From Actinomadura luzonensis (GTDB lineage: Bacteria > Actinomycetota > Actinomycetes > Streptosporangiales > Streptosporangiaceae): a DNA stretch of 64,000 bases. Positions within the stretch are counted from its first letter, which is position 1. Every line of letters begins with the position of its first letter. The position numbers were made by a program, and so were the translations under genes. The stretch spans positions 5,647,001-5,711,000 of the forward strand of contig NZ_JAKRKC020000001.1 of assembly GCF_022664455.2 (NCBI RefSeq), given 5' to 3'. Below are positions 16,262-25,178 of this stretch, in pieces. The notes beneath the pieces are model-generated. The model saw nothing but the letters and a program-made list of their open reading frames with translations, searched no databases and was not told the origin of the DNA.

Positions 16262-17308
16262 ATGTGGTTGGCAAATCTGCTCACTTCCGGCGCCGCGTCG
16301 CTCGGCCGACTGCTCAGTGTCAACCTCCTGCCCACTGCGCTTTCAGCTCTGGCAGTTTGGATCTTCACCGTGTCAGGCAGTTTCACCGGCCGGAGTCATT
16401 GGCAGGCTCTCATCCCGACCGCGCTCAAGGCCGACGCGGGAACGGTCCTGCTCTTCGTCGTTGGGGTCGTGCTGGTCTCGGTCATCCTTGAGCCGTTCCA
16501 GATCCGGCTGGTACGCATGCTGGAGGGTTACTGGTCGAACTGGACTCCGAGTGCTCGCCTCGCCAATGTCATGATCGCCCGTCACCAGCAGCGGGTGCAG
16601 AGGCTCCGCGAGACAGTGCGCCTCCCACTCGCGCCTCGCGAGGACGTACGGTCGCCGCTACAAGTTCGCATGGCCGCGAGGCGTAGGTATTCGCGTCAGG
16701 TGGCCGCCCGGCAGCGAGCGCAGGACCGCCTGGCTCGCTACCCGTTCGTCGAGGACGACAACCTTCTCCCCACGGCACTCGGCAACGCTCTGCGCTCCGG
16801 AGAACGAAAGGCCGGCGAAAGATATGGTCTCGATACCATCCATTCCTGGCCAAGGATACTTCCGCAGGCATCCCCGCAACTGGCGGGAATGGCCAACTCG
16901 GCACGCGATGCGCTGGATGCCAACGCGAGCCTTTGTCTGCACTTCTTCTTCGTCGGGGTACTATCACTGATCGCTCTCGTCGACGAGCCGCTCACCCTCT
17001 GGGTACCGGCCGGCGCATTCGCGCTGTCCGTCGTGGCGTACTCGGGAGCCATCGCCGCCGCCGTCGCCTACGCCAGAATCTTGTGTGTGGTGTACGACCT
17101 TCATCGGTTCGACATGGTGAAGGGTTTGCACTACAAGCAGCCAGAGAGCTGGCAGGAAGAAAAAATTCTGTACGACAGTCTCAATACTTTCTTCCGACGC
17201 GCCGAGGTCACCTACGAGAGCCGACGCGACATCGGTGGCCAGGTCGGTCAACCTTACGACCATGGAACGGACAAGGAGGACGCCGACCCTAACGCCGGGA
17301 AACCGTGA
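16262..17308 (+). CDS. Hypothetical membrane protein
   Basis: 348 residues. Two membrane segments near the N-terminus (LLPTALSALAVWIFTV, TVLLFVVGVVLVSVIL; residues ~22-73) and two in the second half (LCLHFFFVGVLSLIALV, AGAFALSVVAYSGAIAAAV), separated by a long Arg-rich cytoplasmic loop (ARHQQRVQRLRE, VRMAARRRYSRQVAARQ). No family recognised. It follows the Cys-rich gene by 3 bases and overlaps the convergent LiaF-like gene by 20. Codon use is lower in GC than the surroundings. Function unknown. Confidence 0.6.
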   Translation: MWLANLLTSGAASLGRLLSVNLLPTALSALAVWIFTVSGSFTGRSHWQALIPTALKADAGTVLLFVVGVVLVSVILEPFQIRLVRMLEGYWSNWTPSARLANVMIARHQQRVQRLRETVRLPLAPREDVRSPLQVRMAARRRYSRQVAARQRAQDRLARYPFVEDDNLLPTALGNALRSGERKAGERYGLDTIHSWPRILPQASPQLAGMANSARDALDANASLCLHFFFVGVLSLIALVDEPLTLWVPAGAFALSVVAYSGAIAAAVAYARILCVVYDLHRFDMVKGLHYKQPESWQEEKILYDSLNTFFRRAEVTYESRRDIGGQVGQPYDHGTDKEDADPNAGKP

Positions 17309-18002
17309 CAACTCCCAAGAGGCCGGTCAATCTCAACATCACCCGATAATCCGAGCTCTGCTCCGTCCGGGTTCCGGAATCGTTCACCCTCACCCAGCCG
17401 GAAGAATGCGAGCCGTCCTCCGGCAGTCTGACCTCCCAGGCCCGAGGGATCTTCAGGTGAACGTGTCCCAGAACAGCCCCGAGCGCGATTTCGGGGACCG
17501 CCGCCCCGCCCGGATGCTGTGCGCCGGTAAGATCAAGATGTAACTCGCCTACTATGGCTTGCGCCGAAACCTGTGGAGCGAGCTGGTCGTGCACCCGTAC
17601 GAATCCGGTCGACAGCACACGCGTCCACTGTTGCTCTCGATGCGTACGTAGAGACAGAGCCAGTGAGCCTCCGGCGAGGACGAGGACGCCTGGCAGGATG
17701 ACATCGCGGGCGACGGACGGGCTCACGCCGTACCTGACCGCGAGCGCCACGAGAGGCACAGCGGCGACGAGGCCGGGAGCGAGCAGAGATTCGATTCGGA
17801 GGATGCCGCGTCCGACGTTGATCGCCGCAAGTCCCAGCGCAGCCCATGGCCACCAATCCGACACCAACCGCCAGGCCACGCCCAGACGATGATCGACATC
17901 GCCGATAAGGTAGCAACCGATCGCCAGCACCGCGATCCCGAGCCACAATCGCACCCGGGCACGTGAAGCCGTGGAGATCGGCGGGGCCTTGTATGAGGAC
18001 AT
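17289..18002 (-). CDS. LiaF-like membrane protein
   Basis: 237 residues. Four membrane segments occupy residues ~16-120 (LWLGIAVLAIGCYLIG, WPWAALGLAAINVGRGIL, LVAAVPLVALAVRYG, VILPGVLVLAGGSLAL). The C-terminal ~100 residues form a repetitive beta pattern (GELHLDLTGA, IALGAVLGHVHLKIP) like the LiaF/DUF2154 cell-wall-active-antibiotic response domain. In Firmicutes LiaF inhibits the LiaRS system; no two-component pair is near here, so that role is not implied. Sits in the same lower-GC patch as the two genes before it. Confidence 0.6.
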   Translation of the reverse strand: MSSYKAPPISTASRARVRLWLGIAVLAIGCYLIGDVDHRLGVAWRLVSDWWPWAALGLAAINVGRGILRIESLLAPGLVAAVPLVALAVRYGVSPSVARDVILPGVLVLAGGSLALSLRTHREQQWTRVLSTGFVRVHDQLAPQVSAQAIVGELHLDLTGAQHPGGAAVPEIALGAVLGHVHLKIPRAWEVRLPEDGSHSSGWVRVNDSGTRTEQSSDYRVMLRLTGLLGVVTVSRR

Positions 18003-18205
18003 GCGTGACTCTCCTGGCTCCTCAACGAGACATCAGCGCAGACCCATATAGACATACAAGCGCGCTATACCCTAATCGCTCTTAGTTGATGATGCCGAAC
18101 GACAGGAGTCAGTTCCATAGCACGCCTGTCGCCCTACCTGTTGACAATCAGAAAGCGATACAGCCCGGTAGGACCCGGCATCGTGAGCGGTCGTATGGTG
18201 ATCCC

Positions 18206-19078
18206 ATGACTTCAGTCGCAATTCTCGGAACCGGGATCATGGGCGCCCCCATGGCGCGCAACCTGGCCGCCGCCGGCCTTCGCGTCACCGCCTGGAACCG
18301 GACGCAGGAGAAGGCGCGCCCGCTGGCCGCCGACGGCGTCACGGTGGCGGACACCGCCGCCGCCGCGGTGGAGGGCGCGGACGTCATCGTCACCATGCTG
18401 CTCGACGCCGGCACCGTGCGCGCCGCGATGACCGCCGCCGCCCCCGCCCTGCGGCCCGGCCAGGTGTGGGCGCAGATGAGCACGGTCGGCCCGGCCGGCG
18501 CGGCCGAGCTGGCGGCGCTGGCCGCCGAGCACGGCCTGACGTACGTGGACGCGCCCGTGCAGGGCACCCGGCAGCCCGCCGAGCAGGGCAAGCTCGTCGT
18601 CCTCGCGGCCGGCCCGCAGGAGGCGCGCAAGGCCGTGGAGCCGGTCTTCGACGCGGTCGGGCAGCGCACGCTCTGGGTCGGCGAGGACGGCGCGGACGGC
18701 ACGGCCTCCAAGCTGAAGCTGGCCGCCGTCGGCTACGCCATCTCGCTGACCGCCGTCGTCGCCGAGTCGCTGGCCCTGGCCAAGGGCCTCGGCCTCGACC
18801 CCGACCTGGTCCGCCAGGTCATCTCGGGCGGCCCGCTGGACAACGCCTACTTCCAGGGCAAGTCGAAGGCGATCATGGAGGGCGACTTCACGCCGAGCTT
18901 CACCGTCGACAACGCCGAGAAGGACACCCGGCTGATCGTCGAGGCGGGCGCGGCCGCCGGGGTGCGCATGGACGTGGCGGCGGCGGCCCGCGAACGCTTC
19001 CGCCGCGCCTCCGCCCAGGGCCACGGCGGGGAGGACATGGCGGCCACCTGGTACGCCAGCTTCACCGGCCAGGGCTAA
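18206..19078 (+). CDS. NAD(P)-dependent beta-hydroxyacid dehydrogenase (3-hydroxyisobutyrate dehydrogenase-like)
   Basis: 290 residues. Rossmann motif VAILGTGIMGAPMARNLAAAG (split here: VAILGTGIMGAPMA, then RNLAAAG) at residues ~4-24, substrate loop YVDAPVQGTRQPAEQGKL (~113-130; family usually DAPVSGG), and catalytic Lys in SKLKLAAVGYA (~169-179). This fits the 6-phosphogluconate dehydrogenase-like group that reduces succinic semialdehyde, tartronate semialdehyde or 3-hydroxyisobutyrate. The ATG at 18206 is chosen because the Rossmann strand begins at once. TTGACA at 18141-18146 is a possible -35, but no matching -10 is clear. Its stop overlaps the convergent hyuB end by four bases. Confidence 0.87.
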   Translation: MTSVAILGTGIMGAPMARNLAAAGLRVTAWNRTQEKARPLAADGVTVADTAAAAVEGADVIVTMLLDAGTVRAAMTAAAPALRPGQVWAQMSTVGPAGAAELAALAAEHGLTYVDAPVQGTRQPAEQGKLVVLAAGPQEARKAVEPVFDAVGQRTLWVGEDGADGTASKLKLAAVGYAISLTAVVAESLALAKGLGLDPDLVRQVISGGPLDNAYFQGKSKAIMEGDFTPSFTVDNAEKDTRLIVEAGAAAGVRMDVAAAARERFRRASAQGHGGEDMAATWYASFTGQG

Positions 19079-20883
19079 AGGTCGTCCACCTCCGCCTGGG
19101 TCCGGCCGCCGGAGAGCTTGGCGTAGCCGGGCCCCCGGTCGAAGAAGCGGTTGGACGGGGGCCGCAGGGTGGCGCGCAGCTCGGCCGTGCCCTGCTCGTC
19201 GATGCGGTCGCCGTCCAGCACCACGCCGTAGTCGCCGAGCGCGCCGGCGATCGAGACCTTGCCGTCGCGCACGTCCGCGGCCACCGCGCGCGGGTCGCGG
19301 TCGTAGGGGGAGCCCCAGCCGCCGCCCCCGGTGGTGCGGATGCGGATGATCTCGCCGGCGTGCACCGGGTGGTCGTCCACCAGGCCGTCCATCTCGCGGC
19401 CGTTGATCTCGACCCGGAACGGCCGCCCGGCCAGCCCGCCGTTGACGCCCCAGCATGACAGGATCGAGCGGTCGGCGATCGACATGTACGAGGCGTCGCG
19501 GAGCATCCGGATGTGCTTGTCGTAGCCGAGCCCGCCGCGGAACATGCCCGGCCCGCCCGAGTCGCAGGCGAGCCCCAGCCGCTCGACCCGGAACGGCCAG
19601 CGGGCCTCGGCGAACTCGACCGGGATGTTGCGTGAGTCGGGCACGACGTGGATGGTGTCCTCGCCGTCGGCGTACCAGCGCCCGCCGGAGCCGCCGCCCA
19701 GCACCTCGCGCATCAGGTACGGCTGCCCGTCGGCGTCGGAGCCGTGCACGCCGGTGTAGCGGATCGTCTCCTGGTCGGCCGGCATCCGCCCGCCGGTGGC
19801 CTTGGCCAGCACGCCGGCGAGCACGCCGAGCAGGCGCAGGATGACGAACGTGCGCGCGTTCGTCGGGGCCGGGAAGACCGGCGTGAGCAGCGTGCCCTTC
19901 TTCGGGAAGATCATCCGGATCAGCGGCACGACGCCCTCGTTGACGTCCAGCTCGGCCATGCGCTCGGGCGTGTCGGCCAGGTTGCGCAGCACCGGGGCCA
20001 GCCACTTCTTCAGGAACACGCCGTCGGCGTAGTCGCCGGCGTGGTTGATCGGGCCCTTCGCCTGCGGCGAGGTGCCGGTGAAGTCGATGGTGAGCGGCGC
20101 GTCGGCGTTGTGGTCGACGGTCAGCGTGATGCGCTGGGCGTGCAGGCGGGGCTCGTCCACGCCGTCGTGCTCGGCGTAGTCCTCCCACACGTACGTGCCC
20201 TCGGGGATCTTCGACAGCAGCTCGCGGCGGAAGGTCTCGGTGGTCTTGCCGATGATCGCGTCGAAGCACTCCTCGACGGCCTGCCGGCCGTAGCGCTCGA
20301 ACAGCTCGCCGAGCCGCCGCGCGCCCATCAGGCAGGCCGAGCACTCGGCGTCGAGGTCGCCGGCGAGGGAGTCGGGCATGCGCGAGTTGCGGGTCATGAT
20401 GCGGAGCGCGGCCTCGTTCGGCACGCCCTGGTCCCACAGCTTGATCGGCGGGACCATCAGGCCCTCCTCGAACACCGAGCGCGCGTGCGAGGGCATCGAG
20501 CCCGGCACGCTGCCGCCGATGTCGTCGTGGTGGCCGAACGCCTGCACGAACGCCACCACCTCGTCCTCGTGGAAGACCGGCACGGTCACGCACAGGTCGG
20601 GCAGGTGGCCGATGCCGCCCTCGGACAGGTAGACGTCGTTGTGGAAGTAGACGTCGCCGGGCCGCATCGTCGCGATCGGGAAGTCGCGCACGACCGGCTG
20701 CACCAGCGCGCTGTAGGAGCGGCCGGTCAGCTTGCGGAGGCGGGCGTCGTGGATGCCGGCCCGGAAGTCGTGCGCGTCGCGGATCATCGGCGAGCGGGCG
20801 GTGCGGGCGATGGCGGTCTCGACCTCCTTCTCGACCGACGCCAGCGTGCCCTCGACGATCTCGACGAGGATGGGATCAGTCAC
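19075..20883 (-). CDS. Hydantoinase B / oxoprolinase family protein
   Basis: 602 residues, full length for the HyuB family. Signature blocks are HDFRAGIHDARLRKLTGRS, RPGDVYFHNDVYLSEGGIGH, QAFGHHDDIGGSVPGSMP, IDFTGTSPQAKGPINH and CDSGGPGMFRGGLGYD. HyuB partners HyuA in ATP-dependent ring opening (N-methylhydantoin amidohydrolase, 5-oxoprolinase) or in acetone/acetophenone carboxylation. No third carboxylase subunit (gamma) is present, favouring a hydantoinase-type role. The His-Asp motif HHDD is intact. Its start lies inside the end of hyuA (8-base overlap), so the subunits are coupled. Confidence 0.9.
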   Translation of the reverse strand: MTDPILVEIVEGTLASVEKEVETAIARTARSPMIRDAHDFRAGIHDARLRKLTGRSYSALVQPVVRDFPIATMRPGDVYFHNDVYLSEGGIGHLPDLCVTVPVFHEDEVVAFVQAFGHHDDIGGSVPGSMPSHARSVFEEGLMVPPIKLWDQGVPNEAALRIMTRNSRMPDSLAGDLDAECSACLMGARRLGELFERYGRQAVEECFDAIIGKTTETFRRELLSKIPEGTYVWEDYAEHDGVDEPRLHAQRITLTVDHNADAPLTIDFTGTSPQAKGPINHAGDYADGVFLKKWLAPVLRNLADTPERMAELDVNEGVVPLIRMIFPKKGTLLTPVFPAPTNARTFVILRLLGVLAGVLAKATGGRMPADQETIRYTGVHGSDADGQPYLMREVLGGGSGGRWYADGEDTIHVVPDSRNIPVEFAEARWPFRVERLGLACDSGGPGMFRGGLGYDKHIRMLRDASYMSIADRSILSCWGVNGGLAGRPFRVEINGREMDGLVDDHPVHAGEIIRIRTTGGGGWGSPYDRDPRAVAADVRDGKVSIAGALGDYGVVLDGDRIDEQGTAELRATLRPPSNRFFDRGPGYAKLSGGRTQAEVDDL

Positions 20884-22909
20884 GCTTGACCTCCACGTTG
20901 CCGTACGCGTCCACGGTGGCGGTGAAGCCGGGGTGGATGGGGATGGTCGAGCCGTACTCCTCGATCACCGCCGGGCCCTGCACGGTGGCGCCGGGGCCGA
21001 GGGCGACGCGCTGGTGGATCGGCGTGTCGCGGGTGTCGTCGAAGTGCACGGACCGCACGGACGTGGCGCCCGCGCCCGGCCGGTCCAGGGGGCGCAGCGC
21101 CGGGCGGGTGATGGGGCCGACGCCCGACACGCGCAGGTTGACCCATTCGACCGCGTGGCGGGGGTCGTCGCGGTAGGCGTAGCCGTACAGCTTCTCGTGC
21201 TGCTCGTGGAAGCGCGCGACCACCTGGGCCTGCCAGTCGGCGTCGATCTCCCCGGCGGGGGCCGGGACGCGGACCTCGTAGCCCTGGCCGTAGTAGCGCA
21301 GGTCGGCGCTGCGGACGTACACGGGGTCGTCGAAGCCCTCGCGGTCGAGGGCCTCGCCCGCCTGATGCTCCAGGTCGTGGAAGATCTCGGCGGCCTTGCC
21401 GAGCGACAGGTCGCGGGTGACGTACGTGCGCACGTAGTCGTTCTTGACATCCACCGTGAGCAGCCCGAACGCCGAGACGTTGCCCGGGTCGCGCGGCACC
21501 ACGACCGACGGCAGCCCCAGGATGTCGATCAGCCGGCAGGCCAGCAGCGGCCCCGACCCGCCGAACGTCACCAGCGGGAAGTCCCGGACGTCCAGCCCCC
21601 GCTTGACGGTGAGCTGCCGGATCGCGTTGCTCTGGTTGAACGCGCTGATCTCCAGGATCCCGGTCGCGGTGCGCTCGGGGGTGAGGCCGAGCTTGTCGGC
21701 CAGGGCCTCGATGCCGGTGCGAGCGGCGTCGGCGTCCAGCGGGATCTCCCCGCCCAGCAGGTGCGGCGGGATGCGGCCGAGGAAGACGTGCGCGTCGGTG
21801 ACGGTCACCTCCGTGCCGCCCCGGCCGTAGCAGATGGGGCCGGGATCGGCGCCGGCCGAGCGGGGGCCGACCTTGAGCGTGCCCTCCGGCGAGATCCACG
21901 CGACCGAGCCGCCGCCCGCGCCGACCGTCACCAGGTCGATCATCGGGATCTTGCACGGGTAGCGGCCGACCGAGCCCTCGGTGGTGACGGACGGCTCGCC
22001 GTCGATCACCACGGCCACGTCGGTCGAGGTGCCGCCGCCGTCCAGGGTGATCACCGACCGGTGGCCGGCGGTGGAGGCGATGAGGGCCGCGCCGAGCGCC
22101 CCGGCGGCCGGGCCGGACAGCACGGTGGTGATCGGCTGGTTGACGACCTCGCGGGCCGACAGGATGCCGCCGTTCGACTTCATCACCGAGAACGGGCGGC
22201 CGAGGCGGGTGGACAGGTTCGCCAGGTAGCCGCGCATGGCGGGCTTGACGGCGGCGTCCACGAGCGTGGTGACCGAGCGCTCGTACTCGCGGTACTCGCG
22301 CAGCACGTCGCTGGACAGCGAGATCACCGCCTGCGGGTGCTCGCGCCACAACACCTCGCGCATGCGCCGCTCGTGCTCGGGGTTGGCGTAGGAGTGCAGG
22401 AAGCAGACGCCGATCGCGGTGATGCCCTTGCCGCGGAACCAGCGGGCCGCCTCCACGGCCTGCTCCTCGGAGAACGGCCGCACCTCGTTGCCCAGGTGGT
22501 CCAGCCGGCCGCCCACCGTGCGGACGTGGTGGACCGGGACGATCCGGGGCGGCTTCACCCAGAAGTAGGAGTTGCCGTAGCCGTCGGGGACGCTCTGCCG
22601 GCCGATCTCCAGGATGAACTCGAAGCCCTCGGTCGTGATGAAGCCGAGGCCCGCGATGCGGTCCTCCAGGAGCTGGTTCGTCGCGACGGTCGTGCCGTGC
22701 ACGATGCCGCCCACGTCGAAGCCGCCGGGGACGCCGTCGGGGCCGGCGTCCAGCTCGCTCAGCTTGGCGATGCCCGCGAGGAAGCCGTCCGCCGGGTTCG
22801 CGGGGGTCGAGGGGGTCTTCGTGGTGAGGATCTCACCGGTCTCTTCGTCCACCGCGACCACATCGGTGAACGTGCCCCCGGTGTCCACTCCGATTCGCAC
22901 GCTTCGCAT
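20876..22909 (-). CDS. Hydantoinase A / oxoprolinase family protein
   Basis: 677 residues. The N-terminal actin-like ATPase strand IGVDTGGTFTDVVAVDEE (residues ~6-23) and the second nucleotide block VITLDGGGTSTDVAVVIDG are intact, as are GAGGGSVAWISPEGTLKVGP, GADPGPICYGRGG and VTVTDAHVFLGRI. A C-terminal ~120 residues (YEVRVPAPAGEIDADWQ) is the added domain of HyuA proteins. It would supply ATP-driven phosphorylation of the ring amide to HyuB. ATG at 22909. A small membrane protein gene ends six bases upstream, suggesting one transcript of three genes. Candidate substrates: a hydantoin, 5-oxoproline, or N-methylated ureide. Confidence 0.9.
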   Translation of the reverse strand: MRSVRIGVDTGGTFTDVVAVDEETGEILTTKTPSTPANPADGFLAGIAKLSELDAGPDGVPGGFDVGGIVHGTTVATNQLLEDRIAGLGFITTEGFEFILEIGRQSVPDGYGNSYFWVKPPRIVPVHHVRTVGGRLDHLGNEVRPFSEEQAVEAARWFRGKGITAIGVCFLHSYANPEHERRMREVLWREHPQAVISLSSDVLREYREYERSVTTLVDAAVKPAMRGYLANLSTRLGRPFSVMKSNGGILSAREVVNQPITTVLSGPAAGALGAALIASTAGHRSVITLDGGGTSTDVAVVIDGEPSVTTEGSVGRYPCKIPMIDLVTVGAGGGSVAWISPEGTLKVGPRSAGADPGPICYGRGGTEVTVTDAHVFLGRIPPHLLGGEIPLDADAARTGIEALADKLGLTPERTATGILEISAFNQSNAIRQLTVKRGLDVRDFPLVTFGGSGPLLACRLIDILGLPSVVVPRDPGNVSAFGLLTVDVKNDYVRTYVTRDLSLGKAAEIFHDLEHQAGEALDREGFDDPVYVRSADLRYYGQGYEVRVPAPAGEIDADWQAQVVARFHEQHEKLYGYAYRDDPRHAVEWVNLRVSGVGPITRPALRPLDRPGAGATSVRSVHFDDTRDTPIHQRVALGPGATVQGPAVIEEYGSTIPIHPGFTATVDAYGNVEVKRD

Positions 22910-22915
22910 GGCTCC

Positions 22916-23287
22916 TCAGCTTCGGCGTCGGCCGAGCACTTCGTCGATGACCCGTGGCGCGTTCGCGGTGCCGACGTGCGCGGCCAGGCGGATCGCCAGC
23001 TCCTGGGTCCTGGCCAGCTCGGCCTCGACCCTGGTCTTGCCGGACTGGCCGGCCTGCACGCCGAAGTACGCGCCGACGATCGTACCGACCACCCCCGCCA
23101 CTCCGGCGAACAGCGCGGCGAACTCGCGCGTGGCGAACACGGCCGCGGCGAACGCGACCAGGACCGCCACGATCCCCGCCACCACCACGTAGAAGCCGTA
23201 GCGCCAGCGGGTGGCGTCGGCCTGCGCGGCGGTGAGGTCGTCGTGCTGCAACATCGCGTCGAGCGACGGCGGTTTGTCGGTGACCAC
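22916..23287 (-). CDS. Small two-helix membrane protein
   Basis: 123 residues. I start it at GTG 23287 because AGGAGGA lies four bases upstream; the frame is open further 5' but that would put the ribosome site inside the gene. Two membrane segments (FYVVVAGIVAVLVAFAAAVF and FAALFAGVAGVVGTIVGAYFG) are followed by a helical tail (RVEAELARTQELAIRLAAHVG). It resembles small holin-like or uncharacterised Streptosporangiaceae membrane proteins. It precedes hyuA by six bases and diverges from thymidine kinase by 27. A role with HyuAB is not supported beyond position. Confidence 0.65.
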   Translation of the reverse strand: MVTDKPPSLDAMLQHDDLTAAQADATRWRYGFYVVVAGIVAVLVAFAAAVFATREFAALFAGVAGVVGTIVGAYFGVQAGQSGKTRVEAELARTQELAIRLAAHVGTANAPRVIDEVLGRRRS

Positions 23288-23314
23288 AGTTCCTCCTGAA
23301 ACCTCAGGGGAGAA

Positions 23315-24064
23315 ATGTCCCACGAGGTCATGGAACAAGCCAAGCCGCTAAGCTGGCGGCCCGTGACCCAATCGTCTGCCTTGTCGCCGGTGCCGTCCGG
23401 GGCGCGCCACGCCGTGCTGAAGTTCTACTTCGGCCCGATGGACTGCGGGAAGTCCACCCTCGCGCTCCAGATGAACTACAACCACGGGAGGCAGGGCCGG
23501 CGCGGCCTGGTGCTCACCAAGCACGACCGCTCGGGCGCCCCCAAGGTGACCAGCCGCATCGGGCTCGGGCTGGAGGCCATCGAGGTGGCGGACGGCCTCG
23601 ACCTCGTCGCGCTGGTCACCGCGCACGACCGGGTCGACTACCTCATCTGCGACGAGGCGTGCTTCTACACCGTCGAGCAGATCGAGCAGCTCGCGGACCT
23701 GGTGGACGAGCACGGCGTGGACGTCTACGCCTTCGGGCTCGCCTCCGACTTCCGTTCGGTGATGTTCCCGGCGGCGCAGCGGCTGTTCGAGCTGGCCGAC
23801 GAGGTGTGCCGGCTGCAGGTCGAGGTGCTGTGCTGGTGCGGGCGGCCCGGCCAGCTCAACGCCCGGGTGGTGGGCGGGACGATGGCGCGCACCGGGGAGC
23901 AGGTGGTGATCGGCGACACCGACGACTCGCCGGTGCGCTACCAGGTGCTCTGCCGCCGCCACCACCGCGCCGGCCAGCTCGGCGAGGGCACCGCGCCGCC
24001 GGCTCCCTCAGCCGAGCAGCCGCTCCAGGAGGACGCGGAAAAGGCGGGCGTCACCCTCCTCTAG
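23315..24064 (+). CDS. tdk: Thymidine kinase (type II)
   Basis: 249 residues. Type II (human TK1-like) features: FYFGPMDCGKSTLALQMN Walker A, YLICDEACFYTVEQIEQLAD (Walker B with catalytic Glu region), and the thymidine lasso GLASDFRSVMFPAAQRLFELAD. The CWCGRPGQLNARVV block is the zinc-binding region, with one Cys pair kept (C-W-C) and the second pair represented by LCRRHH. It phosphorylates thymidine in nucleoside salvage. Start is uncertain: ATG 23315 has AGGGGAG just upstream, ATG 23330 and GTG 23363 are alternatives that would leave more room for divergent promoters. The 3' end overlaps the convergent marR by 57 bases. Confidence 0.9.
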   Translation: MSHEVMEQAKPLSWRPVTQSSALSPVPSGARHAVLKFYFGPMDCGKSTLALQMNYNHGRQGRRGLVLTKHDRSGAPKVTSRIGLGLEAIEVADGLDLVALVTAHDRVDYLICDEACFYTVEQIEQLADLVDEHGVDVYAFGLASDFRSVMFPAAQRLFELADEVCRLQVEVLCWCGRPGQLNARVVGGTMARTGEQVVIGDTDDSPVRYQVLCRRHHRAGQLGEGTAPPAPSAEQPLQEDAEKAGVTLL

Positions 24065-24418
24065 CCCCGACAGGAACGCCGCCTCCGCCTCGTCCACCGC
24101 CCGGGTGGCCTTCTCCAGCGTCTCGCGGCCGTGCTCGGTCAGCTCGACGACGTTCTTGCGCCGGTCGTCGGGATGCGGGCGGCGGGCCACCAGCCTCTTG
24201 CGCTCCAGCCCGTCGACCAGGCCCACCATCGTGGAGCGGTCGACGCCGAGCCGCTGGCCCACGTCGAGCTGGGACAGCGGGCCCGGCTCCCCGATCACCG
24301 CCAGCACCGCGAACTCCCGCCCGTCGAGCCCGTACGGAGCCAGCGCGGGCCCGGTCAGGTCGGTCAGGCGGAGGTTGGCGTGCTTGAGCAGATAGCCGAG
24401 GCGGCGAGGACGCGACAC
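24008..24418 (-). CDS. MarR-family transcriptional regulator
   Basis: 136 residues, one winged-helix domain. LDGREFAVLAVIGEPGPLSQLDVGQRLGVDRSTMVGLVDGLE covers helices 2-4 (written here as LDGREFAVLAVIG, LSQLDVGQRLGV, DRSTMVGLVDGLE), and the wing RRPHPDDRRKNVVELTEHG is canonical. GTG start at 24418. The following DsbA-like gene on the same strand ends further downstream only by the order of transcription: it lies upstream of marR (24461-25132), so the two may form a transcript with FrnE first and MarR second. Regulated genes and ligand unknown. Confidence 0.88.
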   Translation of the reverse strand: MSRPRRLGYLLKHANLRLTDLTGPALAPYGLDGREFAVLAVIGEPGPLSQLDVGQRLGVDRSTMVGLVDGLERKRLVARRPHPDDRRKNVVELTEHGRETLEKATRAVDEAEAAFLSGLEEGDARLFRVLLERLLG

Positions 24419-24460
24419 CCCTCGATTCTCCCACCCCTCCCGGGGTTCACAGGGCGGGGT

Positions 24461-25132
24461 TCACACGGCGCAGTGGCCGTCGTCGCCGCACCCGTCGGCC
24501 GGGGCAGCGAGCAGCGTGACCGGCTGCTGCCCGGTGCGCTCGGCGACCTCGTCGATGGCGGCGTCGAACGCCTCGGCCGGCTGCGCGCCCGACACCGCGA
24601 ACTTGCCCTCGAACAGGAACAGCGGCACCCCGGTGATCCCGAGCGCGCGGGCCCGGCCGATCTGCTCGCGCACCTGCTCGGCGCCCTCGCCGGTGTCCTC
24701 GACGCCGGTCTCGGCGGCCAGCTCGGCCAGCACGGCGGGGTCGGCCACGTTGCGGCCCTCGGCGAAGTGCGCGCGGAACAGCCGCTCGGCCATCTCGCCG
24801 CCGCGTCCCTGCCGGCCGGCCAGCTCGATGAGCCGGTGCGCCTCGAACGTGTTGGCGCTCACGCCCTTGGCGTAGTCCAGGGTGAGGCCGTCGGCCGCGG
24901 CCACGTCCACCACCCTCCGCACCATCTGGACGGCGCCGGGGCCGAACTTGCGCTCCAGCATCGGGATCATCGGCTCGCCGGCGGGCGAGGCGTCCGGGTC
25001 GAGCTGGAACGGCCGCATCGTCACCTCGATCGCGCCGCCCTTGGCGCGGAACCGGTCGGCCGCCGCGCGGAACCTGGCGTGCCCGATGTAGCACCAGGGG
25101 CACGCGATGTCAGAAAAGATCTCAACCTTCAC
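24461..25132 (-). CDS. DsbA-family oxidoreductase (FrnE / HCCA isomerase-like)
   Basis: 223 residues from GTG 25132 (an in-frame TTG at 25144 is less likely). The thioredoxin-fold start MKVEIFSDIACPWCYIG carries CPWC (Cys11/Cys14). The cis-Pro loop ITGVPLFLFEGKFAVSGAQ is intact, and a long helical insertion lies between. The C-terminus has an extra CGDDGHC. This is the FrnE-type cytoplasmic DsbA family, common in actinomycetes and linked in Deinococcus to oxidative stress; some members act in aromatic polyketide tailoring. No signal peptide. Possibly co-transcribed with the MarR gene. Confidence 0.85.
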   Translation of the reverse strand: MKVEIFSDIACPWCYIGHARFRAAADRFRAKGGAIEVTMRPFQLDPDASPAGEPMIPMLERKFGPGAVQMVRRVVDVAAADGLTLDYAKGVSANTFEAHRLIELAGRQGRGGEMAERLFRAHFAEGRNVADPAVLAELAAETGVEDTGEGAEQVREQIGRARALGITGVPLFLFEGKFAVSGAQPAEAFDAAIDEVAERTGQQPVTLLAAPADGCGDDGHCAV

Positions 25133-25178
25133 GCCTGGGGACAACTCCGGGACGCGCGGCGGGATTCCGCCGCGCCCC

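Noticed and set aside
18086..18205. In-frame upstream extension of the beta-hydroxyacid dehydrogenase
   Set aside because: The Rossmann fold starts right after the ATG at 18206; the extension has polar, low-GC sequence with no homology and includes a likely promoter region.
20732..23299. Open frame of ~855 codons on the plus strand
   Set aside because: Antisense to hyuA and hyuB, both of which have clear family motifs; composition is that of a shadow frame.
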